Positions 10,101 through 19,911 of a stretch of DNA of 64,000 nucleotides are shown piece after piece (position 1 is the first letter of the stretch; every line of letters begins with the position of its first letter). Under the pieces are notes generated by a model. That model was not told where the DNA came from. It saw nothing but the letters and a program-made list of their open reading frames with translations, and did no database searches. The position numbers were made by a program, and so were the translations under genes. Origin of the DNA: Gordionus sp. m RMFG-2023 (taxonomy: Eukaryota; Nematomorpha; Gordioida; Chordodea; Parachordodidae); the NCBI RefSeq assembly GCF_954871325.1, contig NC_088777.1:36557366-36621365 (forward strand), given 5' to 3'.

Positions 10101-11799
10101 AAGCACTGTATGGTTAAATGACTGAACAAGGCTTGGTGTAGGGATGAGCCATGTATAATTATCCCTCTTGTGTATGTTATTAGTTAACAAAGCCGAATTG
10201 TTTGGTAAAATGGTTAAAGCTTTAGATGAATTTACGACTATTGTGTGACTATATGAAAAATTAGGAAGAGTGTTTGTGTAGGATTCCGTTAATATATTAG
10301 AAGAAGCAAGTCCCAAATCTTTACTCGTATTTGGTGAAAGTGAATTGGTGTCGGTATTATTATAAGCGTAAGTAACATTAAATTGTCTTCTCTTCCTGAT
10401 AACTGATATCGTTTCGTAATTTAATTGGGGGAAAGTCGTTCCAATCTTGGCTAATTCCGAAGACTTATTAAGATTAGGGGAAATAAATCTGGGTTCAAAT
10501 CAATTTATGAAAAATAAATTATAGTTAAATAATATAATATAATGGGAACGTTATATTATAGTTATTTTGATGACTTATTATAAAGTGGTTATTTAATATC
10601 ACAAAGAATTTTGTCAATATAATACATCTTGCTTACCCGTTGTTATATATCGAGTCGACAATATTTATTCTTTATATTTTTATCAAACTTTTTATAATTG
10701 GCAATAAGTATACCTTATATAAAATATTCATATTATTACCTCAAGATTCGTTTTGAATTCCCTACTTTTACTGTTCATATCTTCTCTTGTATAAAACTAA
10801 TTTTCGAAGATTAGTTTTAGCTCATTATTGTTCTTATCTTGGCTTTTATAAAACTATTTTATGAATTATATTTAAAAATCCTTGATATACTTACTAAAAC
10901 TTTTTCAATACCAAATAATATATTCATTTAATTTGAGTCAACACCTTCCTTATTCAAAACTCATATTGTATTACATTTTTCTCGCGTGTCTTAGGTATTT
11001 GTTTAAATATATTGCTAATTTTCATAAAATATATGTAAATGCAGAGTTAATTTAATAATTTAAGAAATGAAAAGAATTTCAATTTGTTTTTATTTCTATA
11101 ATTTCTACATATTTAAATGGGTTGAACCCATAAATAAATAAGCTTCAGCCATTTTTCAACAAACTACGAATTTAACCGGATTTGGTGTTCAAAATTCAGT
11201 TCAGGTTGAAGCCACTGGCTGTTTTAATCCTTAATACTTACCCTCTTTAAAATGAAAAAAAATATGAATATAAGTTATGTTCAATTTTTTAAAGCTATTA
11301 TATAAATTTGCCATTTCAAATCATACTTGTGGTACTCTAGTAAAATATTTTCGTCTGTGATATTGATGTCGAGATCATTTTCTTTCACGGACCCAATTAA
11401 GGTATATTTGAGGGTTGAAAATAGCACACAAAATCCTCTAAAGTCATTTTGAGCTGCTCCTAGAGAGACTACCAAAATCATGGAACTTACTATGCTGCCA
11501 AGGTATAAAATGACCGGCAAAAATCTCCATATAGCAGACAATTCTTGTGGTTCTAAATCGTAATCAGCAAATATTGACGCCCTTTTATAAGATGTCTCGT
11601 TAATCCAATCCTTGTAAAACTTTAGTTCCTTTTTCATTGTTATGTTGTTTGAATATTGGTCTCCCTTAGAATGCTGCTGTTGTTTAGAATATTTAGAGTC
11701 ATTGTCAAGGAAATTGGTATTATCATTAAGTTTAACATCTTTGGTTTGTTTGGATACATTTTTATCATCCTCATTATCACCTTTTACCGAATGAATCAT
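3910..11799 (-). CDS. TMEM179: TMEM179-like four-pass membrane protein (five exons)
   Basis: Reconstructed gene. Exons on the minus strand: 11,327-11,799; 9,856-10,488; 9,093-9,233; 7,012-7,102; 3,910-4,170. They total 1,599 nt (532 residues) with consistent phases. Membrane segments lie at about residues 92-114, 336-360, 376-399 and 447-465. Shared landmarks with vertebrate TMEM179 are NDFRG..C.LF after helix 1 (118-127), WGP...C.F before helix 2 (330-338), SS.....G...WC after helix 3 (394-406), and FY...(x)ASW at helix 4. The molecular role of TMEM179 is not well defined. This protein is more than twice the usual vertebrate length (about 230 residues) because of a charged N-terminal extension of about 90 residues and a first loop of over 200 residues rich in N-glycosylation sequons (for example NVT, NYT, NHT). 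The last junction is the weak point. The strong donor at 7,001 (GTAAGC) leaves the wrong phase, so I chose GTGTAC at 7,011; a micro-exon is the alternative. The identification rests on remembered family sequence. Confidence 0.75.
5497..6505. mobile_element. Non-autonomous DNA transposon, about 1.0 kb, AGGGGAGACCG ends
   Basis: The left end AGGGGAGACCG...GCATGCGAGCC is an imperfect inverted match to the right end (GGCTCATAAAATTCCCGGTCTCCCCT). Nothing inside reads as a transposase. It lies in the last intron of the TMEM179-like gene. A target duplication is not clear, so the family is unassigned. Confidence 0.6.
6770..6915. repeat. Possible interspersed repeat, GGATGCCCTTCCTGACA
   Basis: A GC-richer stretch in the intron before TMEM179-like exon 5 contains GGATGCCCTTCCTGACATAA, a word I associate with interspersed repeats in many invertebrate and fish genomes. 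It then continues with CACCCCGTCGAGGAGACGGTG. There is no second copy in this window and no clear ends, so this is only a pointer. Confidence 0.25.
7012..7102 (-). CDS. TMEM179: TMEM179-like exon 4 (loop before helix 4)
   Basis: The acceptor TTTTTAG at 7,103-7,109 completes an Asp codon. The exon reads RLREDSNKWIDSKLTNQCVS and then SSFLFYGDFQ, matching the Cys-bearing loop and the FYDQF stretch before helix 4 in vertebrate TMEM179. Ending at 7,012 (donor GTGTAC) gives phase 0, which exon 5 needs. Ending at 7,002 (stronger donor GTAAGC) would need a small undetected exon to restore phase. Confidence 0.6.
7341..7701. mobile_element. hAT-type miniature element (CATA.GCGTAGCCAGG ends, 8-bp TSD)
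   Basis: 361 bp bounded by CATAAGCGTAGCCAGG on the left and CCTGGCTATGTCTG on the right (inverted). It is flanked by a perfect 8-bp duplication AAACATAT at 7,333-7,340 and 7,702-7,709. The 8-bp duplication and the TIR place it with hAT. There is no coding capacity. It sits in the TMEM179-like intron between exons 3 and 4. Related material is at about 8,460-8,640 and 51,590-52,075. Confidence 0.8.
8460..8640. repeat. Fragment related to the GCGTAGCCAGG element family
   Basis: Shares a GGGG-rich stretch followed by ATTAGCTTAAAATGATATTTA and a right end ending in an ATCTATGATG-like word with 51,930-52,075. It probably derives from a longer member of the same non-autonomous hAT family. The left boundary is not visible. 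Confidence 0.4.
9093..9233 (-). CDS. TMEM179: TMEM179-like exon 3 (helix 3)
   Basis: The acceptor ATTAG at 9,234-9,238 continues the frame as T-LEHPSRLVLPTL. It encodes helix 3 (LVLPTLILSLIFSLLTIASS) and the conserved Trp-Cys pair (NLWCQG). The donor GA|GTAATA at 9,092 ends it in phase 2. Too short to stand out as an open frame; found by searching for the missing third helix. Confidence 0.75.
9443..9577. mobile_element. Palindromic miniature element (hairpin), 135 bp
   Basis: Two arms of roughly 47 bp (starting GGTTGTTAAATCGTCTAACT and ending AGGTGATTTAACAACT) are near-perfect inverted copies around a short centre that includes AACTAAAAAATTAACTTAAC. This is the form of a fully palindromic MITE. 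It lies in the TMEM179-like intron between exons 2 and 3. Confidence 0.65.
9856..10488 (-). CDS. TMEM179: TMEM179-like exon 2 (long luminal loop, helix 2)
   Basis: The acceptor ACCCAG at 10,489-10,494 completes a lysine codon from exon 1. A 633-nt open frame encodes a long Asn/Ser/Thr-rich loop with many N-X-S/T sites, then WGPICICNFCIYIGVASLFY, which lines up with WGPPAACRFSLLASLLS of the vertebrate protein. The donor AC|GTAATT lies at 9,855. The loop insert of about 170 residues is absent from vertebrate TMEM179. Confidence 0.75.
11327..11799 (-). CDS. TMEM179: TMEM179-like exon 1 (start codon, N-terminal extension, helix 1)
   Basis: The ATG at 11,797-11,799 opens a hydrophilic 90-residue tail rich in D, K, N and Q, then helix 1 (FLPVILYLGSIVSSMILVVS) and the family motif NDFRGFCVLF. 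The donor AA|GTATGA at 11,326 ends the exon in phase 2. A second in-frame ATG (residue 55, MKKELKFYKDW) would remove most of the low-complexity tail and may be the true start. Confidence 0.75.
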
Positions 11800-13954
11800 A
11801 AGTATATAGTATTTAGATAAATATTTCTGAATTGTTTACTATATATTTTATTCAATTTAGATATCAAGTTTCTATTATTTCATTAGGATTATAATAGTTC
11901 TGTAGATTTGTTAGAAAATTTTATTTTATTTTATAACAAAAAATAATATAAATAAAATTATGTCTGAACAAAATATATTGATTTGATTGTTAAAATGCAA
12001 TCTTGAGTTAACTATAATAAAATTTTGATTATTATTTTATACCTCTCTAAATCGAGTATCGAAAGATAAATTAATCAAATGCTCTAAAGTTTGGACTGGG
12101 ATAGCATTTATATATAATATAATTTGTTTTTTTGGCAGAATTTTATTTATTTTTTTTTATTTTTATATTATATATTCAAATCAAACCATTTTTATGTTAT
12201 TTTTTAAATTTAAAAAAAATATCAATTTCCTTCATTATTACTAAGTAATAGAATAAAGTTTTAAAATAAAATAAACTATGTTGAAAATAACAAATAATAC
12301 TATTAAATTAATAAAAAAAACAGAAATGTGTTAAGTAAATATACGGAATTCGGCTGGATAAAGATATAAATTTTTTTATTATAATATATAACATCTTTAT
12401 ATTTAATCAGAGAGGTAACTACGCGATATTTTGAGGGTAAACCCTCCTCCCGTACTCAATATTAATTATGTTGCGTTTTTGCCATCTTCATACACTTTTC
12501 TGCCCCATCTTGATGAGCGTTTTTTTTTCACGCAAAATAAATATTATTTTTGGTTTTTGAAGCTTGTTTGGCTTGCGCTATATTTTCAAAACAAAAATAT
12601 TTATCAAAACGGTGCCTTAGGAAGTGAAATGTATTAATAATATATAAATAATGCATAAATTATCCTTATTACATAAGGATTATGCTTATTCATTCATGCC
12701 CATGCTAATGGACGGAAAAAGTATACTATTATGGGGGCCGTTAACCTTTAACTCTTGTGCAATTTTTGACTAAATTTATCTCTATTTTCAAGTCCAACGC
12801 AGCCCATTTGGGATTTAGTTTTTGCTTAACCCATCCAAATTCATACCCGTCCCCATCCAGTTTCAATTTTTTAATAAGGTTGCAGAACGGCCCATTTTCT
12901 CATTACAGATATAAATAGAAAATGTAGGAAAAGGAAAAAGAGATTCGTATTTATGAACGAATAATCATAGTAGCCGGCTATTTATTGCAAAATATCAATT
13001 ATTTAACATATTGTTAAATTTTAAAAAATAAACATATACCAAGTACAGCATTTTTCTGTATATCATTTACTTTAAGTACAATTAGTTTTACGAGGTGGGC
13101 TTCTTCAATAAAATGTAAACAACAAATACAAATTTGCAAAAGAGTTTTAAAAGCGTCCGTCGTTGAAGAAACTGTTTGTAATTATATTCCCAAGATCATA
13201 TCTTAGACGAAGAACTATTTTGGATAAAAATTAAATTTTTAAATATACCTAAACCACTAGCTATGTCATTATTGGAATTTAAGGGGGCAAATGCACTTTT
13301 CTCTAAATAAAAAATGAGATATTATCTTTAGAACAACTTATTATTCAATCATGCCAAGACCCAATATTTTTTCTATCAGAAGAAAATAAATTTATAAATA
13401 TATTTAAAATAAGAAAAAAGATCTAAATACAACTGCCCATAATGTATTTATTAGATCCCCAATATCAAGCACAACATCTCACGATTAATGAATTCCACGA
13501 AAGCTTGTGATATGATCAAACCTAGGAATTCTACTAGGTAGTTATAACAAACTATATTAGGTGGTTTAATAAATTTTCATTGTAAAAGAGGTATTCATAA
13601 ACAAAATATGTGAAAGCGGTAGAATTCATAACCATTAATCAGATTTCGGCATCAAGTTGATGAAAAGAACTTTGTCCACCTTACCCTTTAAGGGAAGTAG
13701 GAAATATATTAACCCTTCCAGGTTCAACTTATTCTTCAGAAAGAAATTAGTCCTTCTATGGTAATATTCATATATACTACACTTAAAATCTATTAAAAAT
13801 GTTACTACGGGAAAATAAGTTAGTGTTTATCATAATTTACAAATAAATAAAAACATAAAAGAAAATGATTATTCAGTTTCAAAAGAAAACGATTGCCACA
13901 GAAAGTAAAAACGAAATAAAATTAATCAAAATATTACCAATATGAATATATTAT
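11800..13954. other. AT-rich DNA upstream of the TMEM179-like gene; no gene seen
   Basis: This region should contain the promoter of the minus-strand TMEM179-like gene, but no reliable core motif stands out. A 68-codon plus-strand open frame at 12,431-12,637 has no recognisable family feature. Positions 12,770-12,900 are slightly richer in C (AACGCAGCCCATTTGGGATT) and may be the end of an old repeat. Confidence 0.5.
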
Positions 13955-13964
13955 GTATATATTA

Positions 13965-14790
13965 GTGAAGGTCAACGGTCCGGTCCTATTGGTCTTAGAC
14001 CAGTACCGAACCGATTTTCGGACAGATCTTTTTTGATGACCGTGGTCCTGACCGGTCTTTTTATTTTTTACGGTCCAGACCGCGGTCCGGACCGGTTTTT
14101 TATTATTATTTAAGTTTGCTTTACTATTCATTTAATATAATTTTTTTTGTATATTTTTATGATATTTTTATAGAAGAGTTATTTTAGATTTTGTTAATTT
14201 TTACATTTTATAGTCCTAATAAAAAACATAGAGTATGTGTTAACTGCAGTACCAAATTTAATGTATCGTCAGCAACAACAAAATAATTGTTTATAATTTT
14301 TTAAGCAATAAATTAATCAAAATAAGCAGTATTATTATTAAAATATTTTGGTTATTATTAGTTCTATTTTTTCTTAAGAAACTGTCTGAATAATTCATTG
14401 TCAAAATAACTTAACCTTATTCTTAATAAAATAATTAGGTACCTTAAGGAGACATCTGATAAAACATAAAATATATACTTCTAATGATGAAAATGAAAAT
14501 ATCTCAAAAACACAATCTACTCTTAATTTTATATGAACTCCACAAGCACAAAATCACTTTCTTCAATACCATTGGATAAATTTTATTGTTTATATAATAC
14601 TCTATATTTAATAAAATGATAAAACAAATTAAATTAGGTTTAAAAAAAAATGTTTTTTAAACAAAAAAAAAGACCGGTCCTGGACCAGTCTTTTTATTTA
14701 GGACCACGTTCTGGATCGATTTTTTTCTTAAGGACCGTGGTCCGGTCCGGTCCGAGGATATCGGTCTAGTCCGGATCGTGACCTTCGATA
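13965..14790. mobile_element. hAT-derived element with GTGAAGGTC/GACCTTCGATA ends and 10-bp direct flanks
   Basis: The inverted ends carry repeated GGTCCGG/CCGGACC words (13,970-14,100 and 14,668-14,785). The element is flanked by an identical 10-bp GTATATATTA at 13,955-13,964 and 14,791-14,800, which contains an 8-bp hAT-type duplication. The inside (about 14,440-14,530, plus strand) still reads TLRRHLIKHKIYTSNDENEN, the end of a BED zinc finger, so it descends from a hAT transposase gene. A second, interrupted copy is at about 32,662-33,354. Confidence 0.75.
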
Positions 14791-14800
14791 GTATATATTA

Positions 14801-15171
14801 CATAAACTTAAAAAGTGAAATGTCATAAAAACTAAAATTGAATTTGACCGGTCAAATACCCAGCCCCTGAAATATATTATTTAAAAAAATTAGGGTTTGG
14901 AATAATTTTTTCTATTCTCTATTAAGTGCGCCGTAAATTTCTGCTCTTGCAGGTCTAGCCTGTTAATCAGACCTATGCCTGAATTTTAAAAAATGAAGCA
15001 ATTAGGGAGATATCAAACTCCAAATATTTAGTATGTTCTCTAATTTTATGCGTTAAATTTAAATATTCAGCAAATAAATTTGATAATTTAATGATGTTTA
15101 TAATATTTCGCACCTACTGATTTTTTTAAAACTAATCTTATTTTTTCAATTTCATTTTATAAGATTGTAAT
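14801..15171. other. AT-rich spacer between two elements
   Basis: No gene is seen. Positions 14,880-14,925 (TTAGGGTTTGG...TTTTCTATTCTCTATTAA) resemble 54,015-54,055 and are probably part of an old repeat. Confidence 0.4.
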
Positions 15172-15661
15172 ATTCAAGCGCTGTAAAGGCAGATTCATTA
15201 GGCATTCAAAATGCAATGATACCAATGCGAGGGCCTTAAAATCCGCCGGCATCCCATCAACCCTCGAACCTACTGGCCTTTACAATTCAGATTGTAAGCG
15301 GTCCGATGGTTCGACTATGATCCCTTAGAAGAGGGGGGAATTCCTAACTTGGGATTTCTCATGCATCGATCCTCTTGCCTCTTCCAATATAAAAAGAGAT
15401 GCCATATTAGATGCCGAGGCGAATAAATTAGCTAAATATTCGCCATCTCTTCCCGCCAATTATACATTCCTACCATTAATCGCCACTACCTTAACGTCGT
15501 TCGGCTCTCATGCCCTAGACTTCTTTAAAGAGGTAGGAAAACGGATCTCTGCTAGGACCGAGGATCCCAACGAGGCATTCTACCTACGCCAACGATTAGC
15601 CATAAACATAGTAAAATACAATTATCTCAGCTTTATTTTTTCAATATCCGAAACGCCGTAA
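15172..15661 (+). pseudogene. Non-LTR-type reverse transcriptase, C-terminal R2-like endonuclease fragment
   Basis: The plus strand reads GRFIRHSKCN, then LKSAGIPSTLEPTGLYNSD, a KR.DG.(T)MIP segment, FLTWDFSCIDPLASSN, and a C-terminal tail (FLPLIATTLTSFG, ALDFFKEVGKRI) to the TAA at 15,659-15,661. This is the zinc-knuckle plus restriction-like endonuclease tail (KRPDG...WD core) seen in a family of RT proteins from many marine invertebrates. The 5' part with the polymerase is missing, the KRPDG proline is replaced by Ser, and the frame has at least one break. Its GC content is clearly higher than the surroundings. A paralogous fragment lies at 43,219-44,420 on the other strand. Confidence 0.75.
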
Positions 15662-15793
15662 TTGAACATCCTATGCATAGTATAGACTTTGGCCATTTTG
15701 TTGCAAATTATTATAATGTTAGCGCTAAATTTATATTAATGTATAATTAATCTATGTTATTTTATTTTATTAAATTATTTTACTAATATATTT

Positions 15794-15801
15794 ACATAAA
15801 G
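15794..15801. repeat. 8-bp target-site duplication ACATAAAG (left)
   Basis: Directly precedes the CAGTGACCCC terminus. The identical word ACATAAAG directly follows the other terminus at 18,327-18,334. A perfect 8-bp duplication is the hAT signature. Confidence 0.9.
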
Positions 15802-18326
15802 CAGTGACCCCTACACTTTTTGTGGGATAGAAGCAGAATACCCCCCTAAAGTACCCCCCCCCCCCCCATTGTAAATTATTTTTTGACACCAATAAATTTC
15901 AAAAATAATTTTTATTGCATCAATATTTATTATAATATAAATATAATGTAAAAAATATATGCTTTAAAAATATTATTTTTAAATTAATAATTTAGATAAA
16001 TTAGGGGAAGAGAAAGCAAAAGAATTTATAATTTTATCAATATTTAATTGTTTAAATAAATTATTTTCCATTGATAAAATGGTTAAATTATTAAGAAATG
16101 GATCTTTCATGACACTACGAAGTCTTGTTTTAATTAGTTTAATTTTACTCATGACCCTTTCGGCAGTACATGATGTAGTAGGAATAGTTAATAAATATTT
16201 ATATAAAATTGTTAGGGAAAGCAGAAAAATTTATAAGCAGATGATAAGGTAAAATAAATGAATAGTTTTTCCAGTCTGAATCATTCATCTCAGAATTATT
16301 ATCATCATCAGAAGAAGCTAAATAATGTATTAGTAAAAATATTTTAATTAAATAAATTTACAATTCTCAGAATCTGACAAATCTTCTTTAACCTCTAGGT
16401 CACGAGTAATAATTATGTCCCCCGTTTTAGCCATTTTATAAATATTTCTAAACATCAACATTTCCTCAAAAACTTGACTTGTATTTAATTGATAAAATTC
16501 ACAGATATCCTTGATATCATCTTTAACAATTGCCTTTTCCGCCATTCCCTTTGGGGTAAAAAATGATGTTTGACTCAAAAATTTTATCGATTCATCGTTA
16601 AATCTTTCACTAAACTGCATAATAATTAAATCAAGTGCAGCATAAAACACACTGATTTTAAAGCTAAAATAAAATATTATATTTAATGATGAAAGTATAT
16701 ATATATCTCTCCTTTTTGGATTGTAATGCTTGAAGTCTTGAACTTTCAAAATCAAAAGGTAAATTTCTCTTCTTCATAAAATCTTGGGCCTTTGAAAAGA
16801 CATCCAAAAATTCAGTGTTATTATCTATTTTAGGATTATAAAATAATAAAAGATAATAATTTAAATTATACTTCTCATATTAATCAGGCAATCTTTTACC
16901 AATTGAATTTGATTTATTGCAAACCCTATATCCTTCGAAATAGTTTGCAATTTTGTACAAGCCAAGCTTGTTATCAACAATATTTTATCCAAAACACATA
17001 GTGATAAAATAAAATCAAATGTTTCTATTCTATAGACTATAGCACTAGCCATAGTGGAAGTGGCAGGATCTTCAGAATCCTTTAAATTTGCCAAAGCTGC
17101 CCTCAAAGCATCATAAAGTAGGAAAAAAATTACAATCGCCTTATATGATGTTAGCCAGCTTCTATAAATATAAAATAAACATTATATATCGAAACAATTA
17201 AGATAATATTACCGAGTGGTATTCTTGATGCGTAAAAATCTATGTGATTTTGTCAGTAAATCACTCTGACATGTTTTGAGTACTTCATATCTTTTAACAC
17301 CATTAAAATATACGTAAATTTCGTCTAATATTCCCAAGACATTTCGCAGCTCTTTTACTGATTGGCATAATTGAACAACTATTAAATTTAATCGATGACA
17401 ATAGCACCAAATTAAAGCTGCCTTTGGCGCCTCCGCTCTAATCGAAGCCTGCACTCCATTAATTCTTCCACTCATGTTTGAGGCGCCATCATAGCTTTGC
17501 CCCACTAGGAATTCGAGAGGTAGATTCATGGAGCCAAGCTTGGATATTATATTCTTTTTAATATCGAGGCCCGTTGTATTTCTCGTACAATAAATGTCTA
17601 TCAGCCTTTCAACGGGCTTAGGTGTCTCGCTATTTTTAACATATCTCACTATCAAAGCTATTGCTTCTGATTTCGATACATCATATGTGCCATCAACTAT
17701 AATTGAATAGCACCTGTTGAATTCAATCTCCTTTTGAATTTTTTTATAACCATATTTTTCATGGTTTCAATAAGAATATTTATGTTATTATATGATAACA
17801 GATTTGAATATAATTTAGATTTTAATCCCTTAATTTTTTTCTCACTTCTTCTTTCTTCATTATCTTGTATATACATTTTAAGAACAGGCTCAGAATCTGC
17901 AATAAGTTTAATAAGGCTCATCATATTGTCATCTTGTTGCCTGTTCCTCCAGAAGGCTTGATTGCGAGATAAGCATTTATATTTTTTTTGGTTAATATTT
18001 TTGCGCATATTTTGACAATGATCTAAAAATTATAAATGATTATATATAAGATTTAATATTTAAATTTTTACTATTCCCTTTGATAAAATTTTAATTTTGC
18101 GCCAAATCTTGAAAGTGGAAAAATAATTTTATGATAAGAAATATCGGATAACAAACTAATTTGCTAAACATCGACCATAAAAATTTAAAAAAAAATAAAA
18201 TAAAAAAATTTTTTTTAAAAAAATTTTGAAATAAAAAATTAAAAAAATTTTTAAAAAAAGTACCCCCATAGAAATTTATAGAAGCAGTTGCTTCGGACCC
18301 CCCCCCCCCCGTTGTAGGGGTCACTG
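15802..18326 (-). mobile_element. hAT transposon (CAGTGACCCCTACA TIRs), 2.5 kb, transposase on minus strand
   Basis: Both ends are exact: CAGTGACCCCTACA at 15,802 and its inverse ending TAGGGGTCACTG at 18,326, with a perfect ACATAAAG duplication outside. Poly-C tracts sit just inside each end. The minus-strand gene encodes a DUF4371-type hAT transposase whose N-terminal TTF zinc-finger part is missing. The second copy (58,746-62,458) still has that part. So this is an internally deleted, recently inserted but non-autonomous copy. Confidence 0.9.
15979..18008 (-). pseudogene. DUF4371-type hAT transposase (ZMYM1-like), N-terminally deleted
   Basis: In minus-strand order: RNQAFWRNRQQDDNMMSLIK and a charged helix (about 17,700-18,008); CYSIIVDGTYDVSKSEAIAL with the first catalytic Asp (about 17,655-17,715); VGQSYDGASNMSGRINGVQA with the second Asp; then LIWCYCHRLNLIVVQL, the family C..H motif (17,209-17,655); LRAALANLKDSEDPATSTMA (16,861-17,106); and the hAT dimerisation domain SCTAERVMSKIKLIKTRLRS (about 15,990-16,175) with TAA at 15,979-15,981. 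At least one frameshift (between the 103-codon block and the VDGTYD block) and further gaps break the frame. Part of the break near 17,107-17,208 may be an intron. Confidence 0.85.
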
Positions 18327-18334
18327 ACATAAAG
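18327..18334. repeat. 8-bp target-site duplication ACATAAAG (right)
   Basis: Pairs with 15,794-15,801 and fixes the right boundary of the hAT element. Confidence 0.9.
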
Positions 18335-19680
18335 TATTATTTTAAATTGATATAAGCTAATATAATATTTATAATTAAAGCAATATAATATTAATATTTT
18401 AAATAATCGCTTTTTATTTGTAAATTGATTTCTATAAAAACTTAATATATCTGAATCTGAAAGAAGAAATAAAAAAGATATATAACATTATTATTTTTGG
18501 GCCGAGGCTATTATTTTATTGATGATGTTCCGGCCCTCGCAGGACTCTAATTTAGTTATTATTTATTTTATATAATTTATGAGTATCAGAGTTAACCTAA
18601 TTCATGATAGCGACAATTTACAAAACATAATGCATAAACTAAGCCTGAGTAAGCGCGATTGGTAAAAAAATTATGGGGAAATTTTTCACTACGTAATTTA
18701 CATAATCAATCTAATAATAGATATTCTTTATATAATAAAAGCCGTGTCATAAATATACTATCACAATTTCTAAAAAAGTGTACCAATGCCAGGAGTTGGA
18801 ATCGAACTCCCGAATACTGCTGCTTACCGCAATGCCCTCATGAGTTCTTATGATTGATGTATTCTTTATTTTCCATTCTATAAATAATTTTAAAGGTTGA
18901 ACAATAATTAATATCATATATTATGGTAATTGAATAAGAAATCTTTAAATCGGTATTCTGATTGTATTTTTAAAAGCATTATGATTTTTTTAAAATTTAT
19001 TAGTTTTCAATTACCATAAATGAAGAAAATGAACATATTAATTATTAAATAGTGAGCGAAATATTGAAATCGCAACAGCTGTTTACTTATATTCTAAAGT
19101 ATTATAGCTGTAATTTAGTTAGCGACTAATTTCGTATCTCTTGAGCGAACCGTGCTTATTATAAATACAGAGAAGATGCACGCATAAATTTTCCATATAC
19201 TAGTTAAAATGTTTACAAGTATACTGAAAAAATTTATAAAACAGCAGACAAAATATCCACCATATATAGTTAATATTTGATAATATTTTTAACTTGCGTT
19301 TGTTTGTAATGATGCATTATACTCCTTTTTGGTGGAAATAGGTGAGTAAGAGATTAAGAGTACAATTATAATAACTAAAAATTATATTTACCAAAACAAT
19401 CAAATTTGCTAGATGGAAATATCCCGCTCCTCCTGTCAACGTGGCGCTTATTATAGATCTTAAGATAGTGACTGATAGTAAAACAGGTTTATTTGGTAAT
19501 TGCGTTTCTTGTAAAAAAATTTCCCCCGTAAATTCTTAATAGATCTACAAGAGCACAGCGGTCTATATATGAATCTACACTTCAGATATTCTTTACAAAT
19601 TAAAAGCATTGCCAAGAAAAGTAAAAAGAAATTATAGCTAATATTGTGAGTTTACATTAAGTAAAAAAAAATTATGGCTA
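18335..19680. other. AT-rich DNA, no gene seen
   Basis: Only the tRNA-like remnant (18,782-18,845) and a small GC-richer spot at 18,498-18,540 (GGGCCGAGGC...GGCCCTCGC) stand out. A 27-bp word (ATTATGGCTAATATTGTGAG and following) is tandemly duplicated around 19,630-19,700. Confidence 0.4.
18782..18845 (-). tRNA. tRNA-like remnant (pseudogene or SINE head)
   Basis: On the minus strand the segment contains GGGAGTTCGATTCC, a B-box-like TpsiC sequence, then TCCTGGCA. Upstream of it, ATTGC and GCAGT can pair around an 8-nt loop where an anticodon arm would be. The T-stem pairs poorly and no matching 5' acceptor strand is seen. This is at best a decayed tRNA or a tRNA-derived SINE head, not a working gene. 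Confidence 0.25.
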
Positions 19681-19699
19681 ATATTGTGAGTTTACATTC

Positions 19700-19911
19700 T
19701 AAGATTGCTATCCTCATGGATGAATATTTATTTATGTAAGAACTATATTGATGTCCTCTCTTATGACGATCCCATTTTTGTAATTTTAGACATAATGGAA
19801 CTGAAATCTAAAGATGCAGTAGAGATAATTACTTATCTTTTATTTTTTAAATCCGTAATTTTTGCAAAAAAACTGATTTCCTTTGTAAGCGATCAACTAG
19901 CATCATGATTG
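19700..19911 (+). pseudogene. Possible hAT transposase scrap
   Basis: A 67-codon open frame includes LDIMELKSKDAVEIITYLL and then KLISFVSDQLAS. The order 'F.D..EL....AE.I...L.......L..F.SD.A' is seen between the first and second catalytic Asp of many hAT transposases. The resemblance is weak, there are no flanking blocks, and chance is possible. Confidence 0.3.

Noticed and set aside
10790-10830. Small hairpin AAAACTAATTTTCGAAGATTAGTTTT as a regulatory element
   Set aside because: Short imperfect palindromes are frequent in AT-rich introns; nothing else supports a role.
12431-12637. 68-codon plus-strand open frame
   Set aside because: No family motif, no splice context, Phe/Tyr-rich composition expected from translated AT-rich DNA.
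18782-18845. Functional tRNA gene
   Set aside because: T-stem does not pair, no acceptor partner, and the anticodon loop is 8 nt; kept only as a low-confidence remnant.
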